From: Alphaproteobacteria bacterium
Lineage (GTDB): Bacteria; Pseudomonadota; Alphaproteobacteria; RF32; CAG-239
Length of the DNA stretch: 63,611 nt
Assembly (NCBI GenBank): GCA_017528205.1
Contig: JAFXPE010000041.1
Location: 1-63,611, forward strand
Reading direction: 5' to 3'
A model generated the notes under the pieces. It saw nothing but the letters and a program-made list of their open reading frames with translations, had not been told where the DNA came from and did no database searches. This document shows positions 53,796 through 61,484 of this stretch, in pieces. The first letter of the stretch is position 1; each line of letters starts with the position of its first letter. The translations under genes were made by a program, and so were the position numbers.

Positions 53796-54368
53796 ATGAA
53801 TAAAATTTTAAAAATCTGCCTGTTTTTGTTGGCTTTTTGCTGGTTTTCGGTTGGTGCCGAGGCTAAGATAAATATGTTCCCGAAACCACGTTATATTCCG
53901 GCGCTGAGCTTTTACGGAGACAGCGGAAAACCTTATCGCTTAACCGATTTTAATTCTGATTTGCTGATGGCGGTTATTTGGTCACGCAGTTGCGGTCCTT
54001 GTTTGGAAGATTTGAAACATTTGGGCAAATTTACACAGGCCACCATGGGCAAAGGCATTGAGGTTATTTTGATTTCGCCGGAAAAAGAATGGCGCACGCC
54101 GGACGAAAAAAGAAACTTTTTGCGGCGTTTGGGCGCCAATAATATGGTGAGTTTTGCCGACAGAAACGGTCGTTTTCGCGACGGTATGGCTATTTCCGTG
54201 ACACCGACGGCTATTTTGGTTAATAAAAACGGCGAAGAAATCGGGCAAATCACCGGCTCAATCGAGTGGGACAAGCAGGAAGTTATCGATTATATGCTCA
54301 AGTTGAAAGACGAAACCTCACAAAAACTTAAGGAGAGCAAAGCCTCCGATGAGCAAAATCAGGAATAA
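53796..54368 (+). CDS. TlpA-like periplasmic thioredoxin-fold protein
   Basis: The 190-residue protein has a signal peptide (about 1-22, ICLFLLAFCWFSVGAEA) and a thioredoxin fold with active site RSCGPCLEDLKHL (Cys-Gly-Pro-Cys), cis-Pro region SVTPTAILVNKNG. TlpA-like proteins reduce periplasmic disulfides, for example in cytochrome maturation. In many alphaproteobacteria tlpA is divergent from argH-lptM-lysA; here it is divergent from the LptM-like gene, with argH missing. The C terminus overlaps the convergent DedA-type gene by 51 bases. Confidence 0.9.
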   Translation: MNKILKICLFLLAFCWFSVGAEAKINMFPKPRYIPALSFYGDSGKPYRLTDFNSDLLMAVIWSRSCGPCLEDLKHLGKFTQATMGKGIEVILISPEKEWRTPDEKRNFLRRLGANNMVSFADRNGRFRDGMAISVTPTAILVNKNGEEIGQITGSIEWDKQEVIDYMLKLKDETSQKLKESKASDEQNQE

Positions 54369-54911
54369 AACCGAAAGCCAACCGAGGTTCTTTTCAATAA
54401 ATTCTTTCATTCTTTCGCCATAAGTTTTGAGTAACCACGCAATCAGGAAAAAACGCAGTCCGCGAGCCAGAATCGAGGCAATCGTGAACACGAGCAAGTT
54501 TAAATGTACAACCCCGCTGGCAATTGTTATGATTTTATACGGAAACGGAGTGATGCCGGCACCGAAGACAATCCACGCACCGTATTCGGTGTAAAGATTC
54601 TTAAATTCATTGAATTTTTCCAGATATCCGTAAAAACTGAGCAACGGTTCGGCAATAAGTTCAAAGAAATAAAAGCCGATAACGTAACCCAAATAAGCTC
54701 CGATAACGCTGGCAACGGTGCAAACTCCGGCAATTTTCCAAGCCTTTCGCGGAGTGGCCAATATCATCGGAATCAGCATAATATCCGGCGGAATCGGGAA
54801 AAACGAACTTTCAATAAAAGAAATTGCCGCCAACCAAAACAGCGCGTGTTCTTTGGCAGAAAGACCGATGACCGAATCGTATATGCGACGCACAAAACTG
54901 TTAAAAGACAT
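54318..54911 (-). CDS. DedA/YqaA-family membrane protein
   Basis: The 197-residue protein has five or six helices and the YqaA/SNARE-associated motif: SFIESSFFPIPPDIMLIPM, GAYLGYVIGFYFFE and AGITPFPYKIITIASGV. DedA-family proteins are lipid scramblases or transporters of the inner membrane, needed for membrane homeostasis. It overlaps tlpA by 51 bases at the 3' end. Confidence 0.9.
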   Translation of the reverse strand: MSFNSFVRRIYDSVIGLSAKEHALFWLAAISFIESSFFPIPPDIMLIPMILATPRKAWKIAGVCTVASVIGAYLGYVIGFYFFELIAEPLLSFYGYLEKFNEFKNLYTEYGAWIVFGAGITPFPYKIITIASGVVHLNLLVFTIASILARGLRFFLIAWLLKTYGERMKEFIEKNLGWLSVLFLILLIGGFALLKFL

Positions 54912-54944
54912 AGAAGTTCCTTTTTATATTGCTTACCGCCGATA

Positions 54945-55577
54945 TTATTGCAAAAATTTTTCGATTTCAGCTATGTCTTGATGTCTATCCACATAAAAAA
55001 TGCGCGGATGCCGGATAAGGTGCTTGAGGCCGATAAATTCCGGCACATATTCTATCCATACATTTTGCGGCTGATTTTTTTCCAGATAATTAAGAGCGGC
55101 GTCGGCGTTGTGAATTTCAAAAAAATCATAACCTTTTTGCCAAAGTTGCAAATGCAGAGTGTCGGGCTGAGAAGAATAGCGGTCAAGCAACATAATTTGG
55201 TGCGTCTTGCCGCCCGGTCCGTAGCTTTCAATAATATCAACCAACTTTTCGTAGTCAGTCGGCATATTTAAATAATGTGCAATGCGCGGGTGCGAATCGC
55301 GGCGAAACATAGCACTTTGCAACACAATTATCGGAAAATTTTTATCTGTTGTAAGATTTTTTAGCCGTTCCAGAGTTTGGGCGTCGGGCGAACCGAAGTC
55401 GCTCAAATTAAAAATCATTACGTCGGGAGTTATTTCTTTGGCATAGCGTAAAAGCTGATAAAGATTGTCGGTGGTAAAAGTGTTGAACGATTTGCTGTTG
55501 AAAATATCGGAAAAAGCCGATAAATACGAGCGTTTCGTATCGTAGAAAAAGACGTTTCCCAAATGAGTTTGCGGCAT
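54945..55577 (-). CDS. Tandem degenerate response-regulator receivers
   Basis: The 210-residue protein reads as two CheY-like halves. The first (about 5-110: VFFYDTKRSYLSAFSDIF, PDVMIFNLSDFG, FPIIVLQSAMFRRD) has Asn where the phospho-Asp should be. The second (about 125-210: IMLLDRYSSQ, DTLHLQLWQKGYDFFEI, ALNYLEKNQPQNVWIEY) also lacks it (Glu). It is likely a pseudo-receiver that senses or binds by fold, not phosphorylation. AAAGGAG precedes the ATG. No kinase is adjacent. Confidence 0.6.
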   Translation of the reverse strand: MPQTHLGNVFFYDTKRSYLSAFSDIFNSKSFNTFTTDNLYQLLRYAKEITPDVMIFNLSDFGSPDAQTLERLKNLTTDKNFPIIVLQSAMFRRDSHPRIAHYLNMPTDYEKLVDIIESYGPGGKTHQIMLLDRYSSQPDTLHLQLWQKGYDFFEIHNADAALNYLEKNQPQNVWIEYVPEFIGLKHLIRHPRIFYVDRHQDIAEIEKFLQ

Positions 55578-55631
55578 AGATTGCTCCTTTCACGAGGTGT
55601 TTTTGCAAAATATAATCGTGAAAGGAATAAA

Positions 55632-56480
55632 TTAAAGGGCAGAGCGCTGCAAAATGTACGCGTCAACCGTGTTTTGCAACAACATGGCAACGGTCATCGG
55701 CCCCACGCCTCCCGGTACCGGAGTAATAGCTGCGGCATCTTCTTTTACATCGTCAAAATCTATGTCGCCGCAGAGTTTGCCGTTGTCGCGGTTGATACCC
55801 ACATCAATCAAAATCGTGTTCGGTTTCAGCCAATCATTCTTTACCAATTTGGCCACACCGCAAGCGGCAACCAAAATATCGGCCTTGCGTGTGAGCTCCT
55901 TAATGTTTTGCGTGTGGATATGGGTTACGGTTACGGTACATTCCTGATTGAGCAGCAAAGTCGCCAACGGACGGCCGACAATCAGCGAAGCGCCGATAAT
56001 AACCACGTTTTTGCCACTCAATTCCGGCGTTACGGTTTTGATAAGCGTCATAATGCCCAGCGGAGTGGCGGCAATAAAATACGGCTTTTCGTTGTTTTGC
56101 AACATACCGGTATTGTATGGATGAAAGCCGTCAACGTCTTTAAGCGGGGAAATGCGGTTAATGATGCGATGTGTGTTCAAATGTTCCGGTAGCGGCAGTT
56201 GCACGATAATACCGTTAACCGCGGTGTCTTGATTGCACTTGTCGATAAGCTGCAACAAATCTTGCTCCGCGGTATTTGCCGGCAAATGAAACAGCTCGGT
56301 GACAATTCCGGTTTCGGCGGCAAATTTTTGTTTGTTGCGAACATAAATGCGGCTTGAATCGTCATCACCGACCAAAATTATGGCCAACTTAGGGGAGGTC
56401 GGCAAAGTTGAAATTTTGCTTTTGAGCTCTGCATAAATTTGAGTTGCAATTTGTTTGCCGTCAATGATTTTTGCCGTCAT
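55632..56480 (-). CDS. folD: Bifunctional methylenetetrahydrofolate dehydrogenase/cyclohydrolase FolD
   Basis: The 282-residue enzyme has the folate site SSRIYVRNKQK (Tyr and Lys for hydride transfer and cyclohydrolase), GIIVQLPLPEHL, KDVDGFHPYNTG, the NADP motif VVIIGASLIVGRPLA, and the C-terminal ITPVPGGVGPMTVAMLL. It interconverts methylene- and formyl-tetrahydrofolate. Two bases separate it from yggU. Confidence 0.97.
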   Translation of the reverse strand: MTAKIIDGKQIATQIYAELKSKISTLPTSPKLAIILVGDDDSSRIYVRNKQKFAAETGIVTELFHLPANTAEQDLLQLIDKCNQDTAVNGIIVQLPLPEHLNTHRIINRISPLKDVDGFHPYNTGMLQNNEKPYFIAATPLGIMTLIKTVTPELSGKNVVIIGASLIVGRPLATLLLNQECTVTVTHIHTQNIKELTRKADILVAACGVAKLVKNDWLKPNTILIDVGINRDNGKLCGDIDFDDVKEDAAAITPVPGGVGPMTVAMLLQNTVDAYILQRSAL

Positions 56481-56482
56481 CT

Positions 56483-56800
56483 TTAACTTTCCTTTATTAA
56501 ATTATCCAACTTTTGCGCCAAATTTTCGGTTAAACCCTCGTTGATGTAAAATTTTTTCAGATGGGTGGTGGCACCGGCGAGCAACTCTATTTTTTGCTTT
56601 GGAATTCCCAACTCTTTGGCCAATACTTTGATGATTTCTTTGTTGGCTTTTCCTTTTTCGGGAGCAACGGTTATGTAGGCCTTGAGATAGGTTTGTCCGT
56701 CGGCGTTGACAAACAACTCACCGAATCCGCAAAAAGAGGCGTTTGGTGAAAGTTTGATGCGTACAATACAACCGGTTTTCGATGATTCGTAAAAAGTCAT
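56483..56800 (-). CDS. yggU: DUF167/YggU family protein
   Basis: The 105-residue protein has the YggU pattern VRIKLSPNASFCGFGEL, YLKAYITVAPEKGKANKEII and LGIPKQKIELLAGATTHLKK. The family role is unknown. The ATG at 56800 follows the yggT stop by one base; an in-frame ATG six codons earlier lies inside yggT. The yggT-yggU-folD order is typical of alphaproteobacteria. Confidence 0.9.
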   Translation of the reverse strand: MTFYESSKTGCIVRIKLSPNASFCGFGELFVNADGQTYLKAYITVAPEKGKANKEIIKVLAKELGIPKQKIELLAGATTHLKKFYINEGLTENLAQKLDNLIKES

Positions 56801-56801
56801 C

Positions 56802-57119
56802 TTACATATAGCGGTCAATCCACTTGGTTAAATTGGAAACGAATTGATATACAAAGATAATTGCAACCAACAAAACATAAGGCGCAACGTCATAACCCGA
56901 AATCGGCGGAACTTTTTTGCGAATAGCCTTATACACCGGCTCGGTTAAACTCTTTAAGATTTCCATAAATTTTTCCGCGTATTTGTTGTGTACGGTCAGC
57001 AACTTGTATTTCAGCATCCAATACAATATAATATCAATAGCAACAACCTTGAAATAAAGGTCAATCAAAATGCTGAGAATATTCAGCAAAGGCAGTACAA
57101 ATAAACCAACAATACCCAT
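56802..57119 (-). CDS. yggT: YggT-family membrane protein
   Basis: The 105-residue protein has the YggT fold: two hydrophobic blocks (VGLFVLPLLNILSILIDLYF and YVLLVAIIFVYQFV), with a helical linker VHNKYAEKFMEILKSLTEPVY and PPISGYDVAPYV. The role is unclear; it may affect osmotic or envelope stress. AAGGAG precedes the ATG. Operon with yggU and folD. Confidence 0.93.
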   Translation of the reverse strand: MGIVGLFVLPLLNILSILIDLYFKVVAIDIILYWMLKYKLLTVHNKYAEKFMEILKSLTEPVYKAIRKKVPPISGYDVAPYVLLVAIIFVYQFVSNLTKWIDRYM

Positions 57120-57130
57120 TATATTACTCC

Positions 57131-58078
57131 TTAATTATCCACATCGCCGTCTACTGGTAGCGGCACTTGTTCTTTTTCTAACATATAAAATCTGTTTCTG
57201 TCAAACCTTCTTTTATTATAAGTCCCACGTAATTGTGCAATTCGCTCGCTCATTCTTTCGTCTTCCAGTTGTCTGGAGGCGGAAATTCCGGCGTTTTGCG
57301 GAATTGTTTTGACGGTGTCTTTTACCGTATCTTCTATGGTATCTTCCGCATCATCGGCTTCTTTGTTTGCCGGTGACGACATTTCTATCCTCAGCTCAAG
57401 CAACATAATGCGTTTGAGCCAGTTCATCGGATTAAAGCCGTCGGCCAAATCGCTGTCGTCTTCGTGGTCAATGCCGAGGCTGCTACGCTCTTTAAGGCTG
57501 AAATTATATTCATAGCCCAAACTCTGCAAAGATTTCAACATTTTATAAATCGGTTTGGCGCTTTCGTATTCGTCGCGGCCGATTTCAATATCTACCTCAT
57601 CACGGGTAAAATTGAGAATTAAATCGCGTATTTCACGCAAACGTATGATATTCAACTGCAACTCACCGAGGCGCGTACTGCTGTCGGGATCGGTAATTCG
57701 GGTAAGGCAATAGGCTGCAAACAGCGCAAATTCATAACGGTCAATCATTTCCAAAAATTCAAGCCGTTCCTGATAATCTTCTTTGGTCACATAGCCGTCG
57801 TTCATATGTTTGATGATATTGGCGGCATTCTCTAAAATGTCGTGATGGGTTTGTTGCGGCGATTCATAAACACAACTTAGAGACAACTCTGCAGAAAGCA
57901 AGCGCATTATTTCCGTTTTGTCATAGGTTTTATTGCCAAATTCAACCGTGTAATCGTCCGGCGCCAAAATGGTTTCGCGCAAAACGGTGCAAGCATTTTG
58001 CCAACTGACGCTCGGAAAGCAATTTTCAGTTGCTTCGTATAGCATATAAAAATGTGTGCAGCTTTCGTAACGCCCCAT
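57131..58078 (-). CDS. Hypothetical protein, 315 residues
   Basis: The protein is soluble and mostly helical, with no signal peptide. Stretches such as EFGNKTYDKTEIMRLLSAEL, YEFALFAAYCLTRITDP and LGELQLNIIRLREIRDLIL look like helices of a repeat or coiled protein. A Thr/Asp-rich linker (EDTIEDTVKDTVK) and a basic end (NKRRFDRNRFYM) follow. No family is recognised. It starts 3 bases from the stop of the TerB-like gene and ends before yggT; GAGGAAG precedes the ATG. Confidence 0.7.
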   Translation of the reverse strand: MGRYESCTHFYMLYEATENCFPSVSWQNACTVLRETILAPDDYTVEFGNKTYDKTEIMRLLSAELSLSCVYESPQQTHHDILENAANIIKHMNDGYVTKEDYQERLEFLEMIDRYEFALFAAYCLTRITDPDSSTRLGELQLNIIRLREIRDLILNFTRDEVDIEIGRDEYESAKPIYKMLKSLQSLGYEYNFSLKERSSLGIDHEDDSDLADGFNPMNWLKRIMLLELRIEMSSPANKEADDAEDTIEDTVKDTVKTIPQNAGISASRQLEDERMSERIAQLRGTYNKRRFDRNRFYMLEKEQVPLPVDGDVDN

Positions 58079-58081
58079 AAA

Positions 58082-58519
58082 TTAAACTTCCTCAAAAATG
58101 AGTTTGGCTTGCTCCAACCAGATGATTCTGTCGATAATCCAGTTGCTGATTTGTTCGATTTTTTCGATTTCTATTCCCAAGGCGATGCCGACTTTGCCGA
58201 TGAAGAGAGTTTCTTCGTCGGAAAGTACATTGTCCACATGTGAAAGCATACACATTTCGCGGATGAGTTCCAATGCCAAATGGCGGTCTTTGATGATTTT
58301 AACCTTATCCAAAACAGTTGCTTCGTTGTCATAACCCTTGAGGGCGCTAAGACTTTTAATTCCGTGCTTTTGTGCGGCTTTGGAAATAAATTCAACTTCG
58401 GCATCTTCGGTCGCGCCGTCTACGCCGGCCAAATGCAGAAGCGTCTGGAAAAACACGATTTTTTCCGCATCGGTAGCACCTTCTAAATATGAGGGCAAAA
58501 TGTTAATTAAGTCGGACAT
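58082..58519 (-). CDS. TerB-like (DUF533-type) helical protein
   Basis: The 145-residue all-helical protein has the TerB-like duplication: LLHLAGVDGATEDAEVEFI and MCMLSHVDNVLSDEETLFI, each with the conserved Asp/Glu metal pattern DG-x(n)-E-x2-(F/I). TerB folds occur in tellurite-type stress systems and in systems with TerY, PP2C and a kinase. The triad lies about 5 kb away. GGAG precedes the ATG. Confidence 0.75.
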   Translation of the reverse strand: MSDLINILPSYLEGATDAEKIVFFQTLLHLAGVDGATEDAEVEFISKAAQKHGIKSLSALKGYDNEATVLDKVKIIKDRHLALELIREMCMLSHVDNVLSDEETLFIGKVGIALGIEIEKIEQISNWIIDRIIWLEQAKLIFEEV

Positions 58520-58652
58520 GCTTTTACTCCATAGCTATAACGCATTTCATAATATATGCAATTAGTAAGTTTTGCAACAGAAAAAAGTATTGAAAAAAAA
58601 TGCAGATTAGCGTACACAATATGTATTGTTTGAATTTTGAAACGGAAAAAGC

Positions 58653-59987
58653 GTGTCTGAAAAATATTTTATTAAAACCTTCGGCTGTCAGATGAATGTG
58701 TATGATTCATCGCGAATCGCCGATATGCTTAAAAATGAGGGTTATGAAGAAACACATCGACAGGCAGAGGCGGATATCGTGCTGTTTAACACCTGTCACA
58801 TTAGGGAAAAAGCTGCGGAAAAACTGTTTTCCGATTTGGGCAGAGCTCATTTGATTCAACTTGAACGGGAAGAAAGCGGCAAAAAAACGATTATCGGCGT
58901 TGTCGGTTGCGTGGTGCAGGCCGAAGACGAGCAGATTATCAAGCGCGCTCCGTTTGTGGATTTTGCGTTGGGGCCGCTGATGTATCATAAAATTCCGGAA
59001 GTGTTGCGCCAAATTAAGCAAAACAAAGAGCGTCAGCCGATTGTCAATACCGAATTTCCGGCGGAAAGTAAGTTTGATTTTTTGCCGGAAAACAAGGCCG
59101 GCGGCGCTTGTTCTTTTTTGGCGATTCAGGAAGGGTGCAACAATTTTTGCACTTATTGCGTGGTGCCGTATACGCGCGGTGTGGAATATTCGCGACCGGT
59201 GGCTGAGGTGCTGGCGGAAGCCAAGCGGCTGTTGGCAACCGGAACTTTGGAAATAAATTTGCTGGGGCAAAACGTTAATTCGTATCACGGCGAAGATGCC
59301 ACGGGCAAAGAGCGCAATTTGGCTTATTTGCTGCATAAAGTAGCGGAGCTTGACGGTTTGAAACGCATTCGCTACACCACATCGTATCCGGCGGATATGA
59401 CCGATGATTTGATTGAGTGTCACCGCGATATCGAGATTTTGATGCCGTATTTGCATTTGCCGATTCAATCCGGTTCGGACAGCATTTTGAAAGCAATGAA
59501 CCGGCGGCATACTTCGGGGGATTATCTGCGGATTGTTGAAAAGTTGCAAAAAGCTAATCCGCAAATCGGTATGTCTTCAGACTTTATAGTGGGTTTTCCG
59601 GGCGAAACCGATGCAGATTTTCAGCAAACGTTGGATATAGTCAATGAGGTGAAATATATTCAGGCGTTTTCGTTCAAATACAGTCGCCGAGCCGGAACAC
59701 CGGCCGCGGTAATGGATAATCAGGTGGAAGAAAAAGTTAAAAAAGAGCGGCTGGAAATTTTGCAAAATTTGCTGTTTGCTTATCAGGATAAATTTAATCA
59801 ATCTTGTATCGGCAAAAAAATGCCGGTGCTTTTGGAACAAAAAGGCCGACACAAGGGACAACTTATCGGTCGAACACCTTATATGCAAAACTTGCATGTT
59901 GAAACAGACAGTGCTAATATGAATAAAATTATCGAAGTTAAAATTACGGAAGCGACCACAAACTCGCTGAGCGGAAAGGAGATTTAA
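58653..59987 (+). CDS. miaB: tRNA-2-methylthio-N6-dimethylallyladenosine synthase MiaB
   Basis: The 444-residue radical-SAM methylthiotransferase has the UPF0004 Cys set (TFGCQMNVYDSS, FNTCHIREKA, VVGCVVQA), the radical-SAM motif EGCNNFCTYCVVPYTRG, and a C-terminal TRAM domain (MPVLLEQKGRHKGQLIGRTP). It adds the 2-methylthio group at A37 of tRNAs. The start is GTG (SEKYFIKTFGC); no ATG fits. AACGGAAA lies upstream. It leads miaB-phoH-ybeY-lnt. Confidence 0.98.
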   Translation: MSEKYFIKTFGCQMNVYDSSRIADMLKNEGYEETHRQAEADIVLFNTCHIREKAAEKLFSDLGRAHLIQLEREESGKKTIIGVVGCVVQAEDEQIIKRAPFVDFALGPLMYHKIPEVLRQIKQNKERQPIVNTEFPAESKFDFLPENKAGGACSFLAIQEGCNNFCTYCVVPYTRGVEYSRPVAEVLAEAKRLLATGTLEINLLGQNVNSYHGEDATGKERNLAYLLHKVAELDGLKRIRYTTSYPADMTDDLIECHRDIEILMPYLHLPIQSGSDSILKAMNRRHTSGDYLRIVEKLQKANPQIGMSSDFIVGFPGETDADFQQTLDIVNEVKYIQAFSFKYSRRAGTPAAVMDNQVEEKVKKERLEILQNLLFAYQDKFNQSCIGKKMPVLLEQKGRHKGQLIGRTPYMQNLHVETDSANMNKIIEVKITEATTNSLSGKEI

Positions 59988-59989
59988 AA

Positions 59990-60970
59990 ATGGCGGAAAT
60001 TTGTTTTGAATTGTTTAACAATCAATTGGTGCAACAACTTGTCGGCGAGGCGGACAGCAATTTGCGACTGATTGAAAAAATGCTGAATGTCGAGATTTTG
60101 AGCTTTGGCAATCAAATTACGGTTAAGGGCAGTTCAAGCGATGTGGAAAATGCCAAGACGGCAATCGAGATATTGTATAACAAAGTCAGCCGCGGAGTTG
60201 ATGTGGGTGAGCAGGAAGTTAAGGCCGCAGTCAGAATGAGCGGCGACGTGCATACCGAAGATGATAAGCAAAACTTGACCGATATTGTGCTTAAAACCAA
60301 AAAACGCTATATTTATCCGCGTTCGGCAAATCAAGCGAAATATATTCAGGAAATGATGAAAAACGAGTTGGTGTTCGGCTTGGGCCCTGCCGGTACGGGT
60401 AAAACTTATCTGGCGGTGGCGTTGGCCGTATCTATGATGTTGGAAGGCACCATCGATAAAATCATTTTATCGCGTCCGGCGGTGGAAGCCGGTGAAAATT
60501 TGGGCTTTTTGCCGGGCGACTTAAAGGAAAAAGTCGATCCGTATCTGCGTCCGCTGTATGATGCGTTGTATGAAATGTTGCCGGCCGAGCAGGTGGATAA
60601 AAAATTGGCGCTCGGCGAAATAGAAATTGCGCCGTTGGCGTTTATGCGCGGCCGTACCTTGGCTAACTCTTTTGTTATTTTGGACGAGGCACAAAATACC
60701 ACGCCGATGCAAATGAAAATGTTTTTAACCCGCTTGGGCGAAAATTCGCGCATGGTGGTGAACGGCGACTTAAGTCAGGTAGATTTGCCGAGCGGCGTGC
60801 TTTCCGGCTTGCGCGATGCGTTGAGCACTTTGAAGAATATAGACAACATTTCGGCCGTTACATTCGGCTCCGAAGATGTGGTGCGTCACGGATTGGTGGC
60901 CAAAATCGTGAAAGCTTATGAAGAAAAAAGCAAGCGCACTCAAGAGGCGGCACGTTACGAAAATGTCTGA
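59990..60970 (+). CDS. phoH: PhoH-like ATPase
   Basis: The 326-residue protein has an N-terminal KH-like region (SFGNQITVKGSSSDVENAK), a conserved YIYPRSANQAKYI, Walker A GLGPAGTGKTYLA and Walker B FVILDEAQNTT. PhoH-like ATPases act with YbeY in RNA metabolism. GGAG lies 7 bases before the ATG and it starts 2 bases after miaB. The C-terminal stop overlaps ybeY by 8 bases. Confidence 0.95.
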   Translation: MAEICFELFNNQLVQQLVGEADSNLRLIEKMLNVEILSFGNQITVKGSSSDVENAKTAIEILYNKVSRGVDVGEQEVKAAVRMSGDVHTEDDKQNLTDIVLKTKKRYIYPRSANQAKYIQEMMKNELVFGLGPAGTGKTYLAVALAVSMMLEGTIDKIILSRPAVEAGENLGFLPGDLKEKVDPYLRPLYDALYEMLPAEQVDKKLALGEIEIAPLAFMRGRTLANSFVILDEAQNTTPMQMKMFLTRLGENSRMVVNGDLSQVDLPSGVLSGLRDALSTLKNIDNISAVTFGSEDVVRHGLVAKIVKAYEEKSKRTQEAARYENV

Positions 60971-61484
60971 GATAATTTTGGAAACGGCGCTTGAAGATGC
61001 GCGCTGGGCCGAGGCAATCGCCGATGTGGAACAGGTGGCGGAAAAAGTTAAAAACGCCGCTTTCGGTTATTTGCAAACACACGAAAATTTGGATTTTCTG
61101 CAGGCGGATAAACCGCTTAAAATCGGCGTTTGTTTGAGCGACGATGCAACCGTGCAACGCTTGAACAAAGAATATCGCAATATGGATAAACCGACCAACG
61201 TGCTTTCATTTGCCAACTTGGATTTTGCGGGATTTTCGGAACAAAACGAGCCTTTTGCGGAAATCGAACTCGGCGATATCATTTTGGCTTATGAAACTAT
61301 GGAACGCGAGGCAAAAGAACAGCAGGTTACGTTGTATGCGCATTTTTGCCATTTGCTGACGCACGGTTTTCTGCACCTTTCGGGCTATGACCATATGGAG
61401 CCGGAAGACGCGGAATATATGGAAAATTTGGAAAAAGAAATATTGAAATCATTGCAGATAGAAAATCCGTATGAGGGGGAATAA
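60963..61484 (+). CDS. ybeY: Endoribonuclease YbeY
   Basis: The 173-residue protein has the zinc site HLLTHGFLHLSGYDH, which gives the three histidines, and RNMDKPTNVLSFAN. YbeY is needed for 16S rRNA 3'-end maturation and ribosome quality control. The ATG at 60963 is used; the frame extends 15 codons upstream inside phoH. It overlaps lnt by one base. corC/hlyC, usual between ybeY and lnt, is absent. Confidence 0.96.
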   Translation: MSEIILETALEDARWAEAIADVEQVAEKVKNAAFGYLQTHENLDFLQADKPLKIGVCLSDDATVQRLNKEYRNMDKPTNVLSFANLDFAGFSEQNEPFAEIELGDIILAYETMEREAKEQQVTLYAHFCHLLTHGFLHLSGYDHMEPEDAEYMENLEKEILKSLQIENPYEGE

